This document shows positions 54,699 through 64,000 of a stretch of 64,000 bases of DNA, piece after piece. The position numbers and the translations under genes were made by a program. The stretch is taken from positions 124,001 to 188,000 of the forward strand of contig CAKUSP010000001.1 of the NCBI GenBank assembly GCA_934680015.1, in the 5' to 3' direction. The stretch comes from an uncultured Bacteroidales bacterium (GTDB taxonomy: Bacteria > Bacteroidota > Bacteroidia > Bacteroidales > UBA932). Below the pieces are notes generated by a model, which was given only the letters and a program-made list of their open reading frames with translations, had not been told where the DNA came from and searched no databases. Each line of letters starts with the position of its first letter. The stretch's first letter is position 1.

Positions 54699-56540
54699 AT
54701 GAGAAAAATTAACTTGTTTTTTGTAGTGTTCTTTATAATGTTCCCTTTTTTTGCGAATGCGGAAATTATAAATGAAACCAAATCTCCCGATGGATTATTG
54801 ACAGCCTATACGAGGGAGGACAATAATCTGTATGTAATAGATGATAAAGGGGTAGAAAGGCAATTAACTTTCGATGGATCAGAGTTAATCTTAAATGGAT
54901 ATGCTTCATGGGTATATTATGAAGAGATATTCGGAAGGCCATCAAAGTACAAGGCTTTTTGGTGGAGCCCGGATTCAAAGAAACTGGCCTTTTATCGATT
55001 TGATAATTCGCACGTTCCGATGTTCCCTATATATTCTCCATTCGGACAACAAGGCTCATTGTCTAGAACCAGGTATCCTAAGGCAGGAGAACCAAATCCC
55101 GATGTCAGAGTGGGGATAGTAAGTGTGGATTCTGATGAAGATATTGTGTGGGCCGATTTCGAGTTAGGTGTAGATCAGTATTTCGGGACTCCATTCTGGG
55201 GGGATGATTCTCAACGCCTTTTTGTTCAATGGATGCCACGCGTTCAACAGGAATTAAGGTTATATGCGGTGGATGCAAATAAGGGTCATCTTTCATTGAT
55301 ATATGATGAGAAATATCCTACGTGGGTTAATTGGATGGATGATATGCTCTTTGCTTCCGATGGGCTGTATATGGTACGGGATTTTGAAACGGGTTGGCAA
55401 CAGATATATTTTCTTTCCTATGATGGCAAGACACTTAAAAGGCTAACGGACGGCCCTAATTGGAGAGTTTCTTTAATAAAACTTAATGAGAAAACAGGGG
55501 ATGTTTTCTTTACCGCGTATAGGGATTCAGATGTACATGCCTGCCTTTATAAAGTGGAAAAGTCGGGAGCTATTAGTTTATTGAGTGATATAAATAAAAA
55601 TGTGGATAATGTGGAGATAGCAGATGATTTCAAATCATTCAAACTCATCTGCTCGGACATCAATTCTTTTCCACAGACTCGGTTCTACAAGTTAGATAGA
55701 AAAGGAAGAGCGATAGAGTACAATAACATAATTAACAGTAATATAACTGCATCAGAAGAAAGACCTTATCGGCAGATAGAATATCTTACATTGGAGGATA
55801 GCACTAGAATACCAGCCGTGATTTCACTGCCTAAGGATTTCGATTCGAATCTGAAATATCCTGTGGTTATGGAAATCTATGGCGGTCCGAATACCCCATA
55901 TGTTAGGGACAGATGGCGTGCTTTTGATGAAAGAGAGATGTGGTACTATAATAATGGGGTAATAAAAGTTATAGCAGATACGCGTGCTGCTGGACATAAT
56001 GGAAGGTCGGATGTGGATTTGATATATAGGGATCTAGTGAGTGTCCCTGTTTCGGATTTCGTGAGTTGGGCCAAGTATCTTACTTCTCTTCCTTATGTGG
56101 ATGCATCTAGGATAGGGGTTGAAGGGTTTTCTTTCGGCGGAACTATGACTGCAATGTTGGTAATGACTCATCCCGAACTATTTAAATGTGGTATAGCTGG
56201 TGGGGGAGTGTATGACTGGATGCTTTATGATACTCATTACACAGAACGTTTCATGGATACTCCGCAGCGTAATCCGCAGGGGTATGAGAAGTCAAAAGTA
56301 CTTAATTATGTTACAGAGTACAAAGATTCTCTTTCTTTTCTAAAACTGACACATGGAACAGCGGATGATAATGTACATTTCCAAAATACATTGCAGTTAG
56401 TTAATGAGTTACAGAAAAATGATAAACAATTCGAATTGATGGTTTATCCTGATGGAAAGCATGGCTATCGCGGGTTTCAGGGGAAACATGATAGAGAAGC
56501 AGATTTTAGATTTTGGAAAGAACACTTAAAACTTAATTAA
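54699..56540 (+). CDS. S9-family prolyl oligopeptidase (DPP-IV-like)
   Basis: About 613 residues. A signal peptide (NLFFVVFFIMFPFFANA) is followed by a beta-propeller with FWWSPDSKKLAFYRFD and a C-terminal alpha/beta hydrolase domain with the nucleophile in GFSFGG (Ser ~478), the Asp in TADDNVHFQNT and the His in KHGYRG. The family normally has a longer N-terminal propeller region (~720 residues in Bacteroides DPP-IV); this is a short form. It should remove dipeptides from peptides in the periplasm. ATG 54699 is the start. Confidence 0.87.
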   Translation: MRKINLFFVVFFIMFPFFANAEIINETKSPDGLLTAYTREDNNLYVIDDKGVERQLTFDGSELILNGYASWVYYEEIFGRPSKYKAFWWSPDSKKLAFYRFDNSHVPMFPIYSPFGQQGSLSRTRYPKAGEPNPDVRVGIVSVDSDEDIVWADFELGVDQYFGTPFWGDDSQRLFVQWMPRVQQELRLYAVDANKGHLSLIYDEKYPTWVNWMDDMLFASDGLYMVRDFETGWQQIYFLSYDGKTLKRLTDGPNWRVSLIKLNEKTGDVFFTAYRDSDVHACLYKVEKSGAISLLSDINKNVDNVEIADDFKSFKLICSDINSFPQTRFYKLDRKGRAIEYNNIINSNITASEERPYRQIEYLTLEDSTRIPAVISLPKDFDSNLKYPVVMEIYGGPNTPYVRDRWRAFDEREMWYYNNGVIKVIADTRAAGHNGRSDVDLIYRDLVSVPVSDFVSWAKYLTSLPYVDASRIGVEGFSFGGTMTAMLVMTHPELFKCGIAGGGVYDWMLYDTHYTERFMDTPQRNPQGYEKSKVLNYVTEYKDSLSFLKLTHGTADDNVHFQNTLQLVNELQKNDKQFELMVYPDGKHGYRGFQGKHDREADFRFWKEHLKLN

Positions 56541-56541
56541 T

Positions 56542-58206
56542 ATGACAGATTATAGAAAAGTTGCTCAGAGTTGGTTGGGTGTTGATTTTGACGAAGATAC
56601 AAGAACTGCAGTGCGCGCTATGCTCTCTGGCGATGAGAGCGAGCTGGAAGATGCTTTTTATAAGAATTTGGAATTTGGAACCGGAGGCCTTCGGGGCGTT
56701 ATGGGCGTAGGTACGAATCGCATGAATGTTTATACTGTGGCTATGGCTACACAGGGATTGGCCAATTATATACTATCCCATAAAGAAGCAGGGAAGAGGC
56801 CGTCAGTGTGCATATCCTATGATAGTAGAAATAATAGCCGCGAGTTTGCTCATATTACAGCAGATGTGCTGAGTGCCAATGGAATAGATGTCTTTATCTT
56901 CGACGACATTCGCCCTACTCCTGAACTTTCTTATAGTATAAGGTCGAAGAAGTCCATAGCAGGCGTTATGGTTACGGCCTCGCACAATCCTAAGGAATAT
57001 AATGGGTATAAGGTTTTCTGGAGCGATGGTGGCCAGATCACTTCGCCTGTAGATAAGCAGATCGTAGATGAAGTGAAGAAAATATCTTCACCTTCTATGG
57101 TAAAACGCAAATGCGAGGGTGAATTTGGACAGATTACCATTATGGGAGAAGAGATGGATAAGGCATATCTTCACGATATACTTTCTTTAGCTTTAAGTCC
57201 TGAGATAGATGCCAAACATAGTGACCTGAAAATAGTTTACACTCCGCTTCACGGCTGTGGGGTGAAAATGGTTCCTGCGGCTCTTAATGCGCTGGGCTTT
57301 AATAATATAATACATGTTACGCAGCAGGATATATCAGATGGTAATTTCCCTACCGTGGCTTCTCCTAATCCAGAAGAGCCATCGGCTTTGAAAATGGCTA
57401 TTGAAAAGGCAGATGAATGTGGAGCGGATTTGGTTATCGCTACGGATCCAGACGCGGATAGAATGGGAATAGCGGTTAGAGATAATTCTGGTAAGATGGT
57501 TCTTTTCAACGGAAATCAGACAGCTTCCATGATGGTATTCTATATTCTATCACGACTTAAGGAAAGAGGCGAATTGACCGAAGGAAAGTATTGCGTTAAA
57601 ACTATAGTTACTACGGAGTTGATAAAACAGATTTGTGATAGTTTCTCTGTTCCTTTATATGATGTGCTTACAGGATTCAAGTATATAGCAGAAGTGGTTA
57701 AACGTAAAGAGGGAAGTGCCGAGTTTATTTGTGGAGCGGAAGAAAGTTATGGCTTTAATGCAGGCCAATTTGTGCGAGATAAGGATGCGCAGACTGCCTC
57801 TATTTTCATCGCAGAAACAGTGAGCTGGGCTGCCGAACAGGGTATGACTCCATACGAATTGATGCAGAAGATATATAGCATTTATGGATATCGTAAAGAG
57901 GCATTGGTCAGCCTTGTTCGTAAAGGAATAACTGGTGCAGAGCAGATAAAATCTATCATGAGAGACTTACGTGATAATCCTCCGTCACAGATGTGTGGAA
58001 GTGCGGTATGTAGGGTGGTGGATTACCTGCAAACAGAGAAAACAGGGCTCCCGAAAAGTGATGTGTTACAATTTTTTAACAAAGAGGGGGATGTGGTAAG
58101 TGTACGCCCTTCAGGAACAGAGCCTAAAATCAAGTTTTATTTCGGGGCAGGTGGCGCTGATGCAGATAAGAAAATAGAAATGCTTAAGGAACAATTTGCC
58201 CGTTAA
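56542..58206 (+). CDS. Phosphoglucomutase/phosphomannomutase (PgcA-like)
   Basis: 554 residues of the alpha-D-phosphohexomutase family. It has GTGGLRGVMGVGTNRMN, the phosphoserine loop TASHNPKEYNGYK, the metal loop DPDADRMGIA, the sugar loop GAEESYGF and the phosphate loop RPSGTEPKIKFYF. It interconverts hexose 1- and 6-phosphates, feeding nucleotide-sugar synthesis. It starts one base after the S9 peptidase stop. The 3' end overlaps the convergent nth gene by 23 bp. Confidence 0.9.
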   Translation: MTDYRKVAQSWLGVDFDEDTRTAVRAMLSGDESELEDAFYKNLEFGTGGLRGVMGVGTNRMNVYTVAMATQGLANYILSHKEAGKRPSVCISYDSRNNSREFAHITADVLSANGIDVFIFDDIRPTPELSYSIRSKKSIAGVMVTASHNPKEYNGYKVFWSDGGQITSPVDKQIVDEVKKISSPSMVKRKCEGEFGQITIMGEEMDKAYLHDILSLALSPEIDAKHSDLKIVYTPLHGCGVKMVPAALNALGFNNIIHVTQQDISDGNFPTVASPNPEEPSALKMAIEKADECGADLVIATDPDADRMGIAVRDNSGKMVLFNGNQTASMMVFYILSRLKERGELTEGKYCVKTIVTTELIKQICDSFSVPLYDVLTGFKYIAEVVKRKEGSAEFICGAEESYGFNAGQFVRDKDAQTASIFIAETVSWAAEQGMTPYELMQKIYSIYGYRKEALVSLVRKGITGAEQIKSIMRDLRDNPPSQMCGSAVCRVVDYLQTEKTGLPKSDVLQFFNKEGDVVSVRPSGTEPKIKFYFGAGGADADKKIEMLKEQFAR

Positions 58207-58831
58207 GCGTATAATATTCACAATATTCTTTAAGCACGCATTCCTTGCATAAGGGATTGCGTGCTTTGCATACATAGCGTCCATGAAGAAGTAGCCAGTG
58301 GTGTGCCTTTCCTCTTAAGGACTCTTCGATATTGGCTTCCAGATCCTTTTCGACTTCTTCTGGAGTTTTCCCATCGCTTAATCCAAGTCTATGGGCAACT
58401 CTAAATACATGTGTGTCAACAGCAATCACAGGACTGCCATAAATAATTGAAGCCACCACATTAGCCGTCTTTCGTCCGACTCCACTTAGAGACATTAAAT
58501 CTTCTATGCTTTCAGGCACTTCTCCATTATAGTTATTCATAAGTCCTTTTGCCATTTCTACAAGGTGTTTGGCTTTGGCGTTAGGATAGGATATGGAACT
58601 TATGATACTTTTTACATCTTCGGACGTAGCATGGGCGAGTTCCTTAGCTGTAGGATAGGCTCTAAAAAGCTGAGGAGCAACGAGGTTTACGCGTCTATCC
58701 GTGCATTGTGCAGACAGCATGACAGCGCATAGTAACTGAAATGGGTTATCGAACTTCAATTCAGAATGCACCTCTGGCATGGAGTTGCCAAATTCTTTTA
58801 TAACATGGTAGTATCGTTCATGCCTTGTCAT
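58184..58831 (-). CDS. nth: Endonuclease III
   Basis: 215 residues. The helix-hairpin-helix LSGVGRKTANVV carries the catalytic Lys, the catalytic Asp is in AVDTHVFRVAHRLG, and the C-terminal [4Fe-4S] cluster is C-x6-C-x2-C-x5-C (CKARNPLCKECVLKEYC). It is a base-excision repair glycosylase/lyase for oxidised pyrimidines. It overlaps ftsE by 14 bp, so the two are probably co-transcribed. Confidence 0.95.
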   Translation of the reverse strand: MTRHERYYHVIKEFGNSMPEVHSELKFDNPFQLLCAVMLSAQCTDRRVNLVAPQLFRAYPTAKELAHATSEDVKSIISSISYPNAKAKHLVEMAKGLMNNYNGEVPESIEDLMSLSGVGRKTANVVASIIYGSPVIAVDTHVFRVAHRLGLSDGKTPEEVEKDLEANIEESLRGKAHHWLLLHGRYVCKARNPLCKECVLKEYCEYYTLNGQIVP

Positions 58832-59507
58832 CTAACATAGGGTTTTGAAGAAGATGACAGTTTTCGTTTTCGCACACATACACGATACCCTTATGCCTTT
58901 CGAGCAGGTTAAGATCGTGAGTTATCATTATTATGGCGGTATTCTGTTCTTTATTCAATTTTTCAAATAAAGCCATAATGCTTTCGGAAGTTTCAAAGTC
59001 GAGGTTGCCAGTTGGTTCGTCTGCGAGAATAATTTTAGGATTGTTCAAAAGCGCCCGTGCTATGCAAACACGCTGCTGTTCCCCTCCTGAAAGCTGGTGT
59101 GGAAATCGGTGGGACTTAGTATTCATGCCTACTGCGCAGAGTACTTCGTCTATTCTGTTTTCGATATCCTGTTCTTTTTTCCATCCAGTGGCTTTAAGGA
59201 CAAATGATAGGTTGTCATGCACGCTTCTGTCTTTGAGAAGTTGCAAGTCCTGAAATACGACGCCTAGTTTTCTTCTTAATTTGGGGATGTCTTTTTCTTT
59301 AATTTTAGAAATTTCGTAGCCACATACTTCTACACTGCCATTTGATGGAGTGGTCTGTGCGGTGAAAGTGCGAAAAATAGAAGATTTTCCTGTTCCCACT
59401 TTACCTGTAATATATACGAAGTCGCCTTCATTAACCTCCATATTTACATTATAGAGGATGACATTATCGGAATTATTAATGTCGGCGTGTTTAACTGATA
59501 CGAGCAT
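58818..59507 (-). CDS. ftsE: FtsE-like ABC ATPase
   Basis: 229 residues with one ABC cassette: [12 protein letters not shown] (Walker A), [15 protein letters not shown] (signature) and [16 protein letters not shown] (Walker B). The last features and length match FtsE, which acts with FtsX to activate cell-wall hydrolases at division. A LolD-type or other MacB-like ATPase is the main alternative. No ftsX lies next to it; the neighbour is nth. Confidence 0.78.
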   Translation of the reverse strand: MLVSVKHADINNSDNVILYNVNMEVNEGDFVYITGKVGTGKSSIFRTFTAQTTPSNGSVEVCGYEISKIKEKDIPKLRRKLGVVFQDLQLLKDRSVHDNLSFVLKATGWKKEQDIENRIDEVLCAVGMNTKSHRFPHQLSGGEQQRVCIARALLNNPKIILADEPTGNLDFETSESIMALFEKLNKEQNTAIIMITHDLNLLERHKGIVYVCENENCHLLQNPMLDDKA

Positions 59508-59847
59508 AAGGCTAAAATCCTTTTATGCAAATGTAGATAATAATTCTTTTAACCGCAACATTATCATCTCAAGAGAAATCTATCCCCGAAAATCTCATAC
59601 TAATCTGACGTAACTTGTTTTTACGATACAGTAATATCTTTTTTTTCAAAAGAGATTTATCCTTGGAAAATATCTGGTGTCGTTAATTATTTTATGTTTT
59701 TAAATATGAAGTTGAAATTGTTTATTTCTCTTTTCAAAGATAACTCTGAGTAAAAGTTCGTTTTCCATGTTTTTATAGAAGGCTAGCCGGCGTTTTGAAG
59801 AAGAGAAAGATTTTAGTAAATTTGAAGGTTTTGTTAAAAGATAGAAT
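59508..59847. promoter_or_regulatory. 340-bp divergent intergenic region with TPR-gene promoter
   Basis: This AT-rich gap separates ftsE (minus) from the TPR gene (plus). A good Bacteroides promoter for the + strand is at 59794-59824: TTTG (59794-59797), 19 bases, TAAATTTG (59817-59824), 24 bp before the ATG. I found no equally clear promoter for ftsE, and no RNA gene or coding sequence here. Confidence 0.6.
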
Positions 59848-62787
59848 ATGCGCAAAGTGTTTGCTATAAGAGTAAGTGCAGTTTTGGCAGGTTTTGTCAT
59901 GTTGGCTTCACCGCTAAAGGCCGATACGGAAGATTATGAGAGAGCTTTGGAACTTTTCTCATGTGGAATGTATGAGAATGCCCGGGAGATTTTTGAAAAA
60001 TGCGATGATGAACTTTTAAGTAGGGATTATGTAGTTCTTTGTGCATTACGCACAAAATCTCCTGATGCTGCATATCTTGTGAAATCTTCTGAGGATAATG
60101 AGGTTAGGAGTATTTTATATCCTCAAATTCATAGAGAGTTCGGACTTTTGCTTTTCGATGAAGAAAAGTATGCTCAGGCACTTGAAGAGTTAGAAAAGGC
60201 AAATTGTAAAGACTTAAGTGATAAGGAGGCCGGGGAGTATTGGTATAAAAAAGGATACTGCCTGTACAACATTAATTCTTTTGATGAATCCCGAATCTGT
60301 TTTACTAAATCGTCAGAGTATAATACCGAATATACCAATCCTGCTTATTTTGCGCTAGGAATGTTAGAGTATAATTATCGCAATTTTCCTGTAGCACAAG
60401 GATGGTTTGAGAGAAGCGTTAGCGATCCTCGATTCTCGGATATTAGTTCTTTTTATCTTGTCGATTGCCACTTTATGGCACATGATTATGACTATGTTAT
60501 AAAACAAGGCGAGAAGATTTTCACCCAGATGCCTGCTACACGTCAGAAATATCTTTCCCGGATGCTTTCCGAATCATTTATGGTAAAAGGCGATGCTGTT
60601 AGTGCCAGAAAGTATCTTGTCACTGGAGGAAAAATGTCTAATTCTGATTTTTTCCATGCCGGTTCGGTGCTTTATGCAGTGGGAGATTATCGTGGTGCTA
60701 TACAGAATTTCGAAAAAATGGGTCAGGTGCAAGATTCTCTTTTTCAGATCGCATCCTATCAAAAGGCATATTCCTATATAAAGATAAAAAATAAGGTAAA
60801 GGCCATGGAGTCTTTCAGGGATGCAAGCCTTCTATCTTTTGATCAAAATATCGAGGAAGATGCTATGTTTAATTACGCAAAGCTTTCCTTTGATCTTAAT
60901 AATGATGAAACGGCTTTCAATACCTATATAAAGAAATACGGCACTTCTAAAAAAGGAGATTTGATATATGATTACTTGGCGATGTCCGCTCTTTTGAAAA
61001 GAGACTATGAGCGTGCGGTAGTGGCTTATGATCAAATAGATGAGTTGTCTGCAGATCAAAAGAGTAATTATATAAAGGCTAATTTTTTACGTGCTAAAAA
61101 ATTGTTGGATATAGGCGCAAATGTCGCCGCGATTCCTTATCTTAAGGCAAGCGCGTATTATCTGGATAAGGATGATGAGTTCGGCCAGCTGTGTAGGTAC
61201 GAGTTGGCCAATACATATTATATAACAGATGATTATAAGGATGCTTTGACTGTATATAACGATTTGTATAATCTTTCTGCCTTAGATACACGGGAAGAGG
61301 GAGCATTGATCCCATATAACATTGCATATTGTTTCTTTAAACAGGCGGATTATACTAATGCTTCCAGGTGGTTTGACATCTATGCGTCATCGGGAAATGC
61401 ATTGGCCCGAGAAGATGCTCTTATTAGAAGGGCAGATTGCGATTTTGCACAAAAGAACTACAGGGCAGCTGCTGCGGAATATAAAGTGGCGGTGTCCGAA
61501 TACCCGAGTATGGATAATCTGTATCCTTATTACTACATGGGGACCGCATATGGGCTTTATGGAAATAAAAAGGAAAGGATTGAGGCCCTTTCTGCTGCTT
61601 TGGGGGCCAATTCTGATGCGCCTTATTACTGCGCCACCATGTATGAATTAGGACGTGCTTATTCAGATGTTTCTGATAACATTAATGCTCTTAAGGTATT
61701 TGATCTGTTGCTCTCACGTACTTCAGAGGTAGATTATGTAGCAAGGGCCATGATGGGAAAAGGTGCTGTGAAGCGTAATAGTGGGGATTTGAAGGGCGCA
61801 TTGGCAGATTATCAAGGACTTGTAAAAAAGATGCCGGATAGTCCTTATACTCAAGACGCCCTGCTTTCCATACAGTCCATATACACGGCCATGAAGCAGC
61901 CTGAAAAATATATAGAATACCTGGAAGCTAATAATTTAAGTGTCGGAAAGAATGAAACCGAAAGGCAGGAGCTTTATTACACGACTTCTGAGCAGGTGTT
62001 CTTAGCAGGGAATTACTCTGGGGCTGTCAATTCCTTTAATAAATTCTTAAGCATGTATCCTAAAAGCGTGCATGTGGCTGAATCATACTATTATATAGCA
62101 GCGTCATATAAAACCATGGGACAGAAAGAACGTGCATGTGAGTATTATAAACGATCCTTTAATGCAGGTCTAGGCGGCTCTTTTAAAGAGTTCGCACTTA
62201 TGGATTATGCGACATTGTCGTTCTCTTTGGAGAATTATTCCGTTGCATATGATGCTTATATGGAACTGTCTCTACCTAAATATACTATGATTAGCAAAGT
62301 CGATGTATATAAGGGAGCTATGCGTTCAGCATATCGCGCTCAGATGTACGACAAGGCTATCGATGCGTCATCCTTTGTTATGAAACTTACATCTTCGCAG
62401 GATTTGAGCAGAGAGGCTCAATTCCTTCAAGCAAAAAGCTACCTTTACACTTCTCAAAGAGATAAGGCTTTCCCAATACTTGGAAAATTGATATCACAAG
62501 CTAATACTCCGGAAGGAGCCGAAAGTTATTATCTTATTATTCAGGCCAGGTTTGACTGGGGAAAGTTCGATGAAGTCGAAAATGGTGTTTTTGATTTTGC
62601 TCAGAAATGCACGGATCAGCCTTATTGGTTAGCGAAAGCATTTATCGTTTTAGGGGATTCTTATGTGGAGCGTAATATGATTCAACAGGCTGTGGCTACT
62701 TATCAAAGTGTGGCAGATGGTTACGAGTCATCAGGTGAAGGAGATGATATTCAGCAGATTGTTTCAGTTAAATTATCTCAGTTATGA
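59848..62787 (+). CDS. Large TPR-repeat protein, exported
   Basis: 979 residues. The N-terminus (FAIRVSAVLAGFVMLASPLK, then ADTED) is a signal peptide. Nearly all the rest is TPR-like helical repeats with A/G-x2-Y/F and P-spaced cores (e.g. YYIAASYKTMGQKERACEYY; ALADYQGLVKKMPDSPYTQD). It is probably a periplasmic scaffold. The next gene, a beta-barrel protein, begins inside its stop codon (ATGA overlap), and the pair recurs in Bacteroidota, so the two likely work together at the outer membrane. The exact function is unknown. Confidence 0.8.
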   Translation: MRKVFAIRVSAVLAGFVMLASPLKADTEDYERALELFSCGMYENAREIFEKCDDELLSRDYVVLCALRTKSPDAAYLVKSSEDNEVRSILYPQIHREFGLLLFDEEKYAQALEELEKANCKDLSDKEAGEYWYKKGYCLYNINSFDESRICFTKSSEYNTEYTNPAYFALGMLEYNYRNFPVAQGWFERSVSDPRFSDISSFYLVDCHFMAHDYDYVIKQGEKIFTQMPATRQKYLSRMLSESFMVKGDAVSARKYLVTGGKMSNSDFFHAGSVLYAVGDYRGAIQNFEKMGQVQDSLFQIASYQKAYSYIKIKNKVKAMESFRDASLLSFDQNIEEDAMFNYAKLSFDLNNDETAFNTYIKKYGTSKKGDLIYDYLAMSALLKRDYERAVVAYDQIDELSADQKSNYIKANFLRAKKLLDIGANVAAIPYLKASAYYLDKDDEFGQLCRYELANTYYITDDYKDALTVYNDLYNLSALDTREEGALIPYNIAYCFFKQADYTNASRWFDIYASSGNALAREDALIRRADCDFAQKNYRAAAAEYKVAVSEYPSMDNLYPYYYMGTAYGLYGNKKERIEALSAALGANSDAPYYCATMYELGRAYSDVSDNINALKVFDLLLSRTSEVDYVARAMMGKGAVKRNSGDLKGALADYQGLVKKMPDSPYTQDALLSIQSIYTAMKQPEKYIEYLEANNLSVGKNETERQELYYTTSEQVFLAGNYSGAVNSFNKFLSMYPKSVHVAESYYYIAASYKTMGQKERACEYYKRSFNAGLGGSFKEFALMDYATLSFSLENYSVAYDAYMELSLPKYTMISKVDVYKGAMRSAYRAQMYDKAIDASSFVMKLTSSQDLSREAQFLQAKSYLYTSQRDKAFPILGKLISQANTPEGAESYYLIIQARFDWGKFDEVENGVFDFAQKCTDQPYWLAKAFIVLGDSYVERNMIQQAVATYQSVADGYESSGEGDDIQQIVSVKLSQL

Positions 62788-64000
62788 TTGGATATAAAGG
62801 TATTGTTTGTATATGTGCTGGGGTATTGGCCGGAGTAAGTGCCATGGCTCAGAATTTTAATGAAAGCGTGGAGGTTACTAACGACTTGCTTGTCGATATG
62901 AGTGGCTTGCAGAGAAAAACCATAGAGATACAAGTGCCTGATTCGTTGAGTGAGTTTAAACTGAATTTCGATTATTCTGTTTTTTCCAAGCCGTATAAAG
63001 GAGCCTATGAATTCACTCCATATAATGTACTATTTCGCCCTATAAGTAGCCAGCAATCAGAGCCTTGGCTATATGTTAATGCCGGTGCGGGGCTCTCTTT
63101 TGCTCCAGTTGTGGATATTGTGGCTAGTGTGAAAATAGGAGAAAAGTTGCACATGGGTTTTTATCAGGATTTCGATGCCTATGTAGGTTCGTATAGAGGG
63201 CGGTCGTCTAATTATTCTGGCCATGAGCTTTCGGAGCGTGTCGGAGTGTGTGGCTATGCCTTTTTGAAGCCATTTAATCTTTCATTCAATACTTTTTATA
63301 AAGGGATGTGGGTGCGCGATTTTGAACTTCTAGGCGATCCATTTCATACATTTGGTTTTCAGGGAACTGTTAGTTCCGAAGGACATAAAGTTAAGTCGGT
63401 GGATTATGAATTAAATTTTGAGTACCGGTATTCAAAAGATTATTCGTTTCCATCTAAGTTTTTAGGTGAGAATGCTTTTGATGTAAATGGTCGAGTGAGC
63501 CCACTTGCTTTAACTTCTAAAGTGTATAAATTCGAACTTTACTACGCTGCTGGAATAGATAGCTACTCTGGGGTATCTAATAGTGGTGTAAAATACCTTA
63601 AGATGAATCCACGTATGGTTTTTGACTGGGGAAAGGCGAAACTCTCTGTGGGAGTCAAGGCATCAAATTATTGGTATCACGACTACACATACTCATTTAG
63701 ATTATACCCGGATTTGGAAGCCAGTTTATCTTTGTTTAATTCTCACAGCGAAGTGCTGTTAGGGATGAGCGGATATGATCAACTGAATTCTCATTATACT
63801 TTTAAGCAGGCCAATCCTCATTTTAATGTTTCTTATCTGACTGCTTTGGGGAGCGAATTGAAGGAATCCAGGGAGTATTTAAATGCCTTTTTAGGCATAA
63901 GGGGAAGTGTCAAGACTTGCTTTCAGTATGATCTTCGTGCCGGATTTAGAGATAGGGGTTATGTGCCTATGTATGCGCTTCGTGATGTTGGTAATGGTTC
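62784..64000 (+). CDS. Outer-membrane beta-barrel protein, 5' part
   Basis: The frame is open from ATG 62784 to the window edge (about 405 codons). A signal peptide (IVCICAGVLAGVSAMAQ) is followed by VTNDLLVDMSGLQRKTIEIQ and alternating aromatic/polar strands (WLYVNAGAGLSFAPVVDI; LSVGVKASNYWYHDYT-like), typical of a beta barrel. It overlaps the TPR gene stop by four bases. The C-terminus is outside the window, so the family cannot be fixed. Confidence 0.75.
   Translation, partial: MIGYKGIVCICAGVLAGVSAMAQNFNESVEVTNDLLVDMSGLQRKTIEIQVPDSLSEFKLNFDYSVFSKPYKGAYEFTPYNVLFRPISSQQSEPWLYVNAGAGLSFAPVVDIVASVKIGEKLHMGFYQDFDAYVGSYRGRSSNYSGHELSERVGVCGYAFLKPFNLSFNTFYKGMWVRDFELLGDPFHTFGFQGTVSSEGHKVKSVDYELNFEYRYSKDYSFPSKFLGENAFDVNGRVSPLALTSKVYKFELYYAAGIDSYSGVSNSGVKYLKMNPRMVFDWGKAKLSVGVKASNYWYHDYTYSFRLYPDLEASLSLFNSHSEVLLGMSGYDQLNSHYTFKQANPHFNVSYLTALGSELKESREYLNAFLGIRGSVKTCFQYDLRAGFRDRGYVPMYALRDVGNG

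Overview
The window looks like chromosomal DNA of a member of the Bacteroidales (phylum Bacteroidota). Three things support this: TTTG / TAnnTTTG promoters of the Bacteroides type, lipoproteins with a Cys lipobox, and family content such as the CapE/F/G capsule enzymes, nucleotidyltransferase family 5 proteins, NamZ/DUF1343, M13 and S9 peptidases and TPR/beta-barrel pairs. No species can be assigned from the sequence alone.

Positions 1-16380 are a surface-polysaccharide (capsule or O-antigen-like) locus, all on the + strand. It starts with the UDP-L-FucNAc trio (capE 3' end, capF, capG). A frameshifted KilA-N gene and a gene-free stretch with a small MITE-like element follow. Then come an acyltransferase, a Wzx-type flippase, a CDP-glycerol glycerophosphotransferase-like enzyme, an EpsG-like polymerase, two GT4 transferases, two tandem paralogous ATP-grasp ligases, a polysaccharide deacetylase, a GT2 transferase and a nucleotidyltransferase-fold protein. 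These genes are AT-rich and tightly packed or overlapping.

Positions 16400-27600 are the 3' end of that locus, broken up by accessory genes. They hold a reverse transcriptase with an unusual YRDD active site, a stump of a wecA-like gene, a KAP-family P-loop NTPase, an epimerase lacking its NAD-binding start, an Rpn-type nuclease with the stump of a second copy, a decayed AAA-type ATPase, a second nucleotidyltransferase-fold protein, the intact wecA-like initiating transferase, and a Fic protein lying between two copies of a 136-bp piece of the wecA 3' end. I read this as an insertion hotspot with probable phage-defence cargo. The RT and the KAP NTPase are the best candidates for an undescribed system.

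From 27600 the window is mostly housekeeping: small zinc-ribbon/membrane proteins, a desulfoferrodoxin-like protein, glmM, a NamZ-like protein, an anaerobic glycerol-3-phosphate module (glpA, a very short glpB, glpC, glpT) followed by a GH26-like lipoprotein, two tRNA-Lys genes, ffh (minus), a 5'-nucleotidase-like lipoprotein, an ABC-F ATPase (minus), an outer-membrane protein, a short nucleoside kinase, grpE-dnaJ, rplS, tRNA-Arg, an M13 peptidase, a GNAT and a ROK protein (minus), a sensor-like membrane protein, a RecD-like helicase, an S9 peptidase, a phosphohexomutase, nth and ftsE (minus), and a TPR protein followed by a beta-barrel protein that runs off the window.

All family assignments come from reading motifs in the translated sequence; no database search was run.
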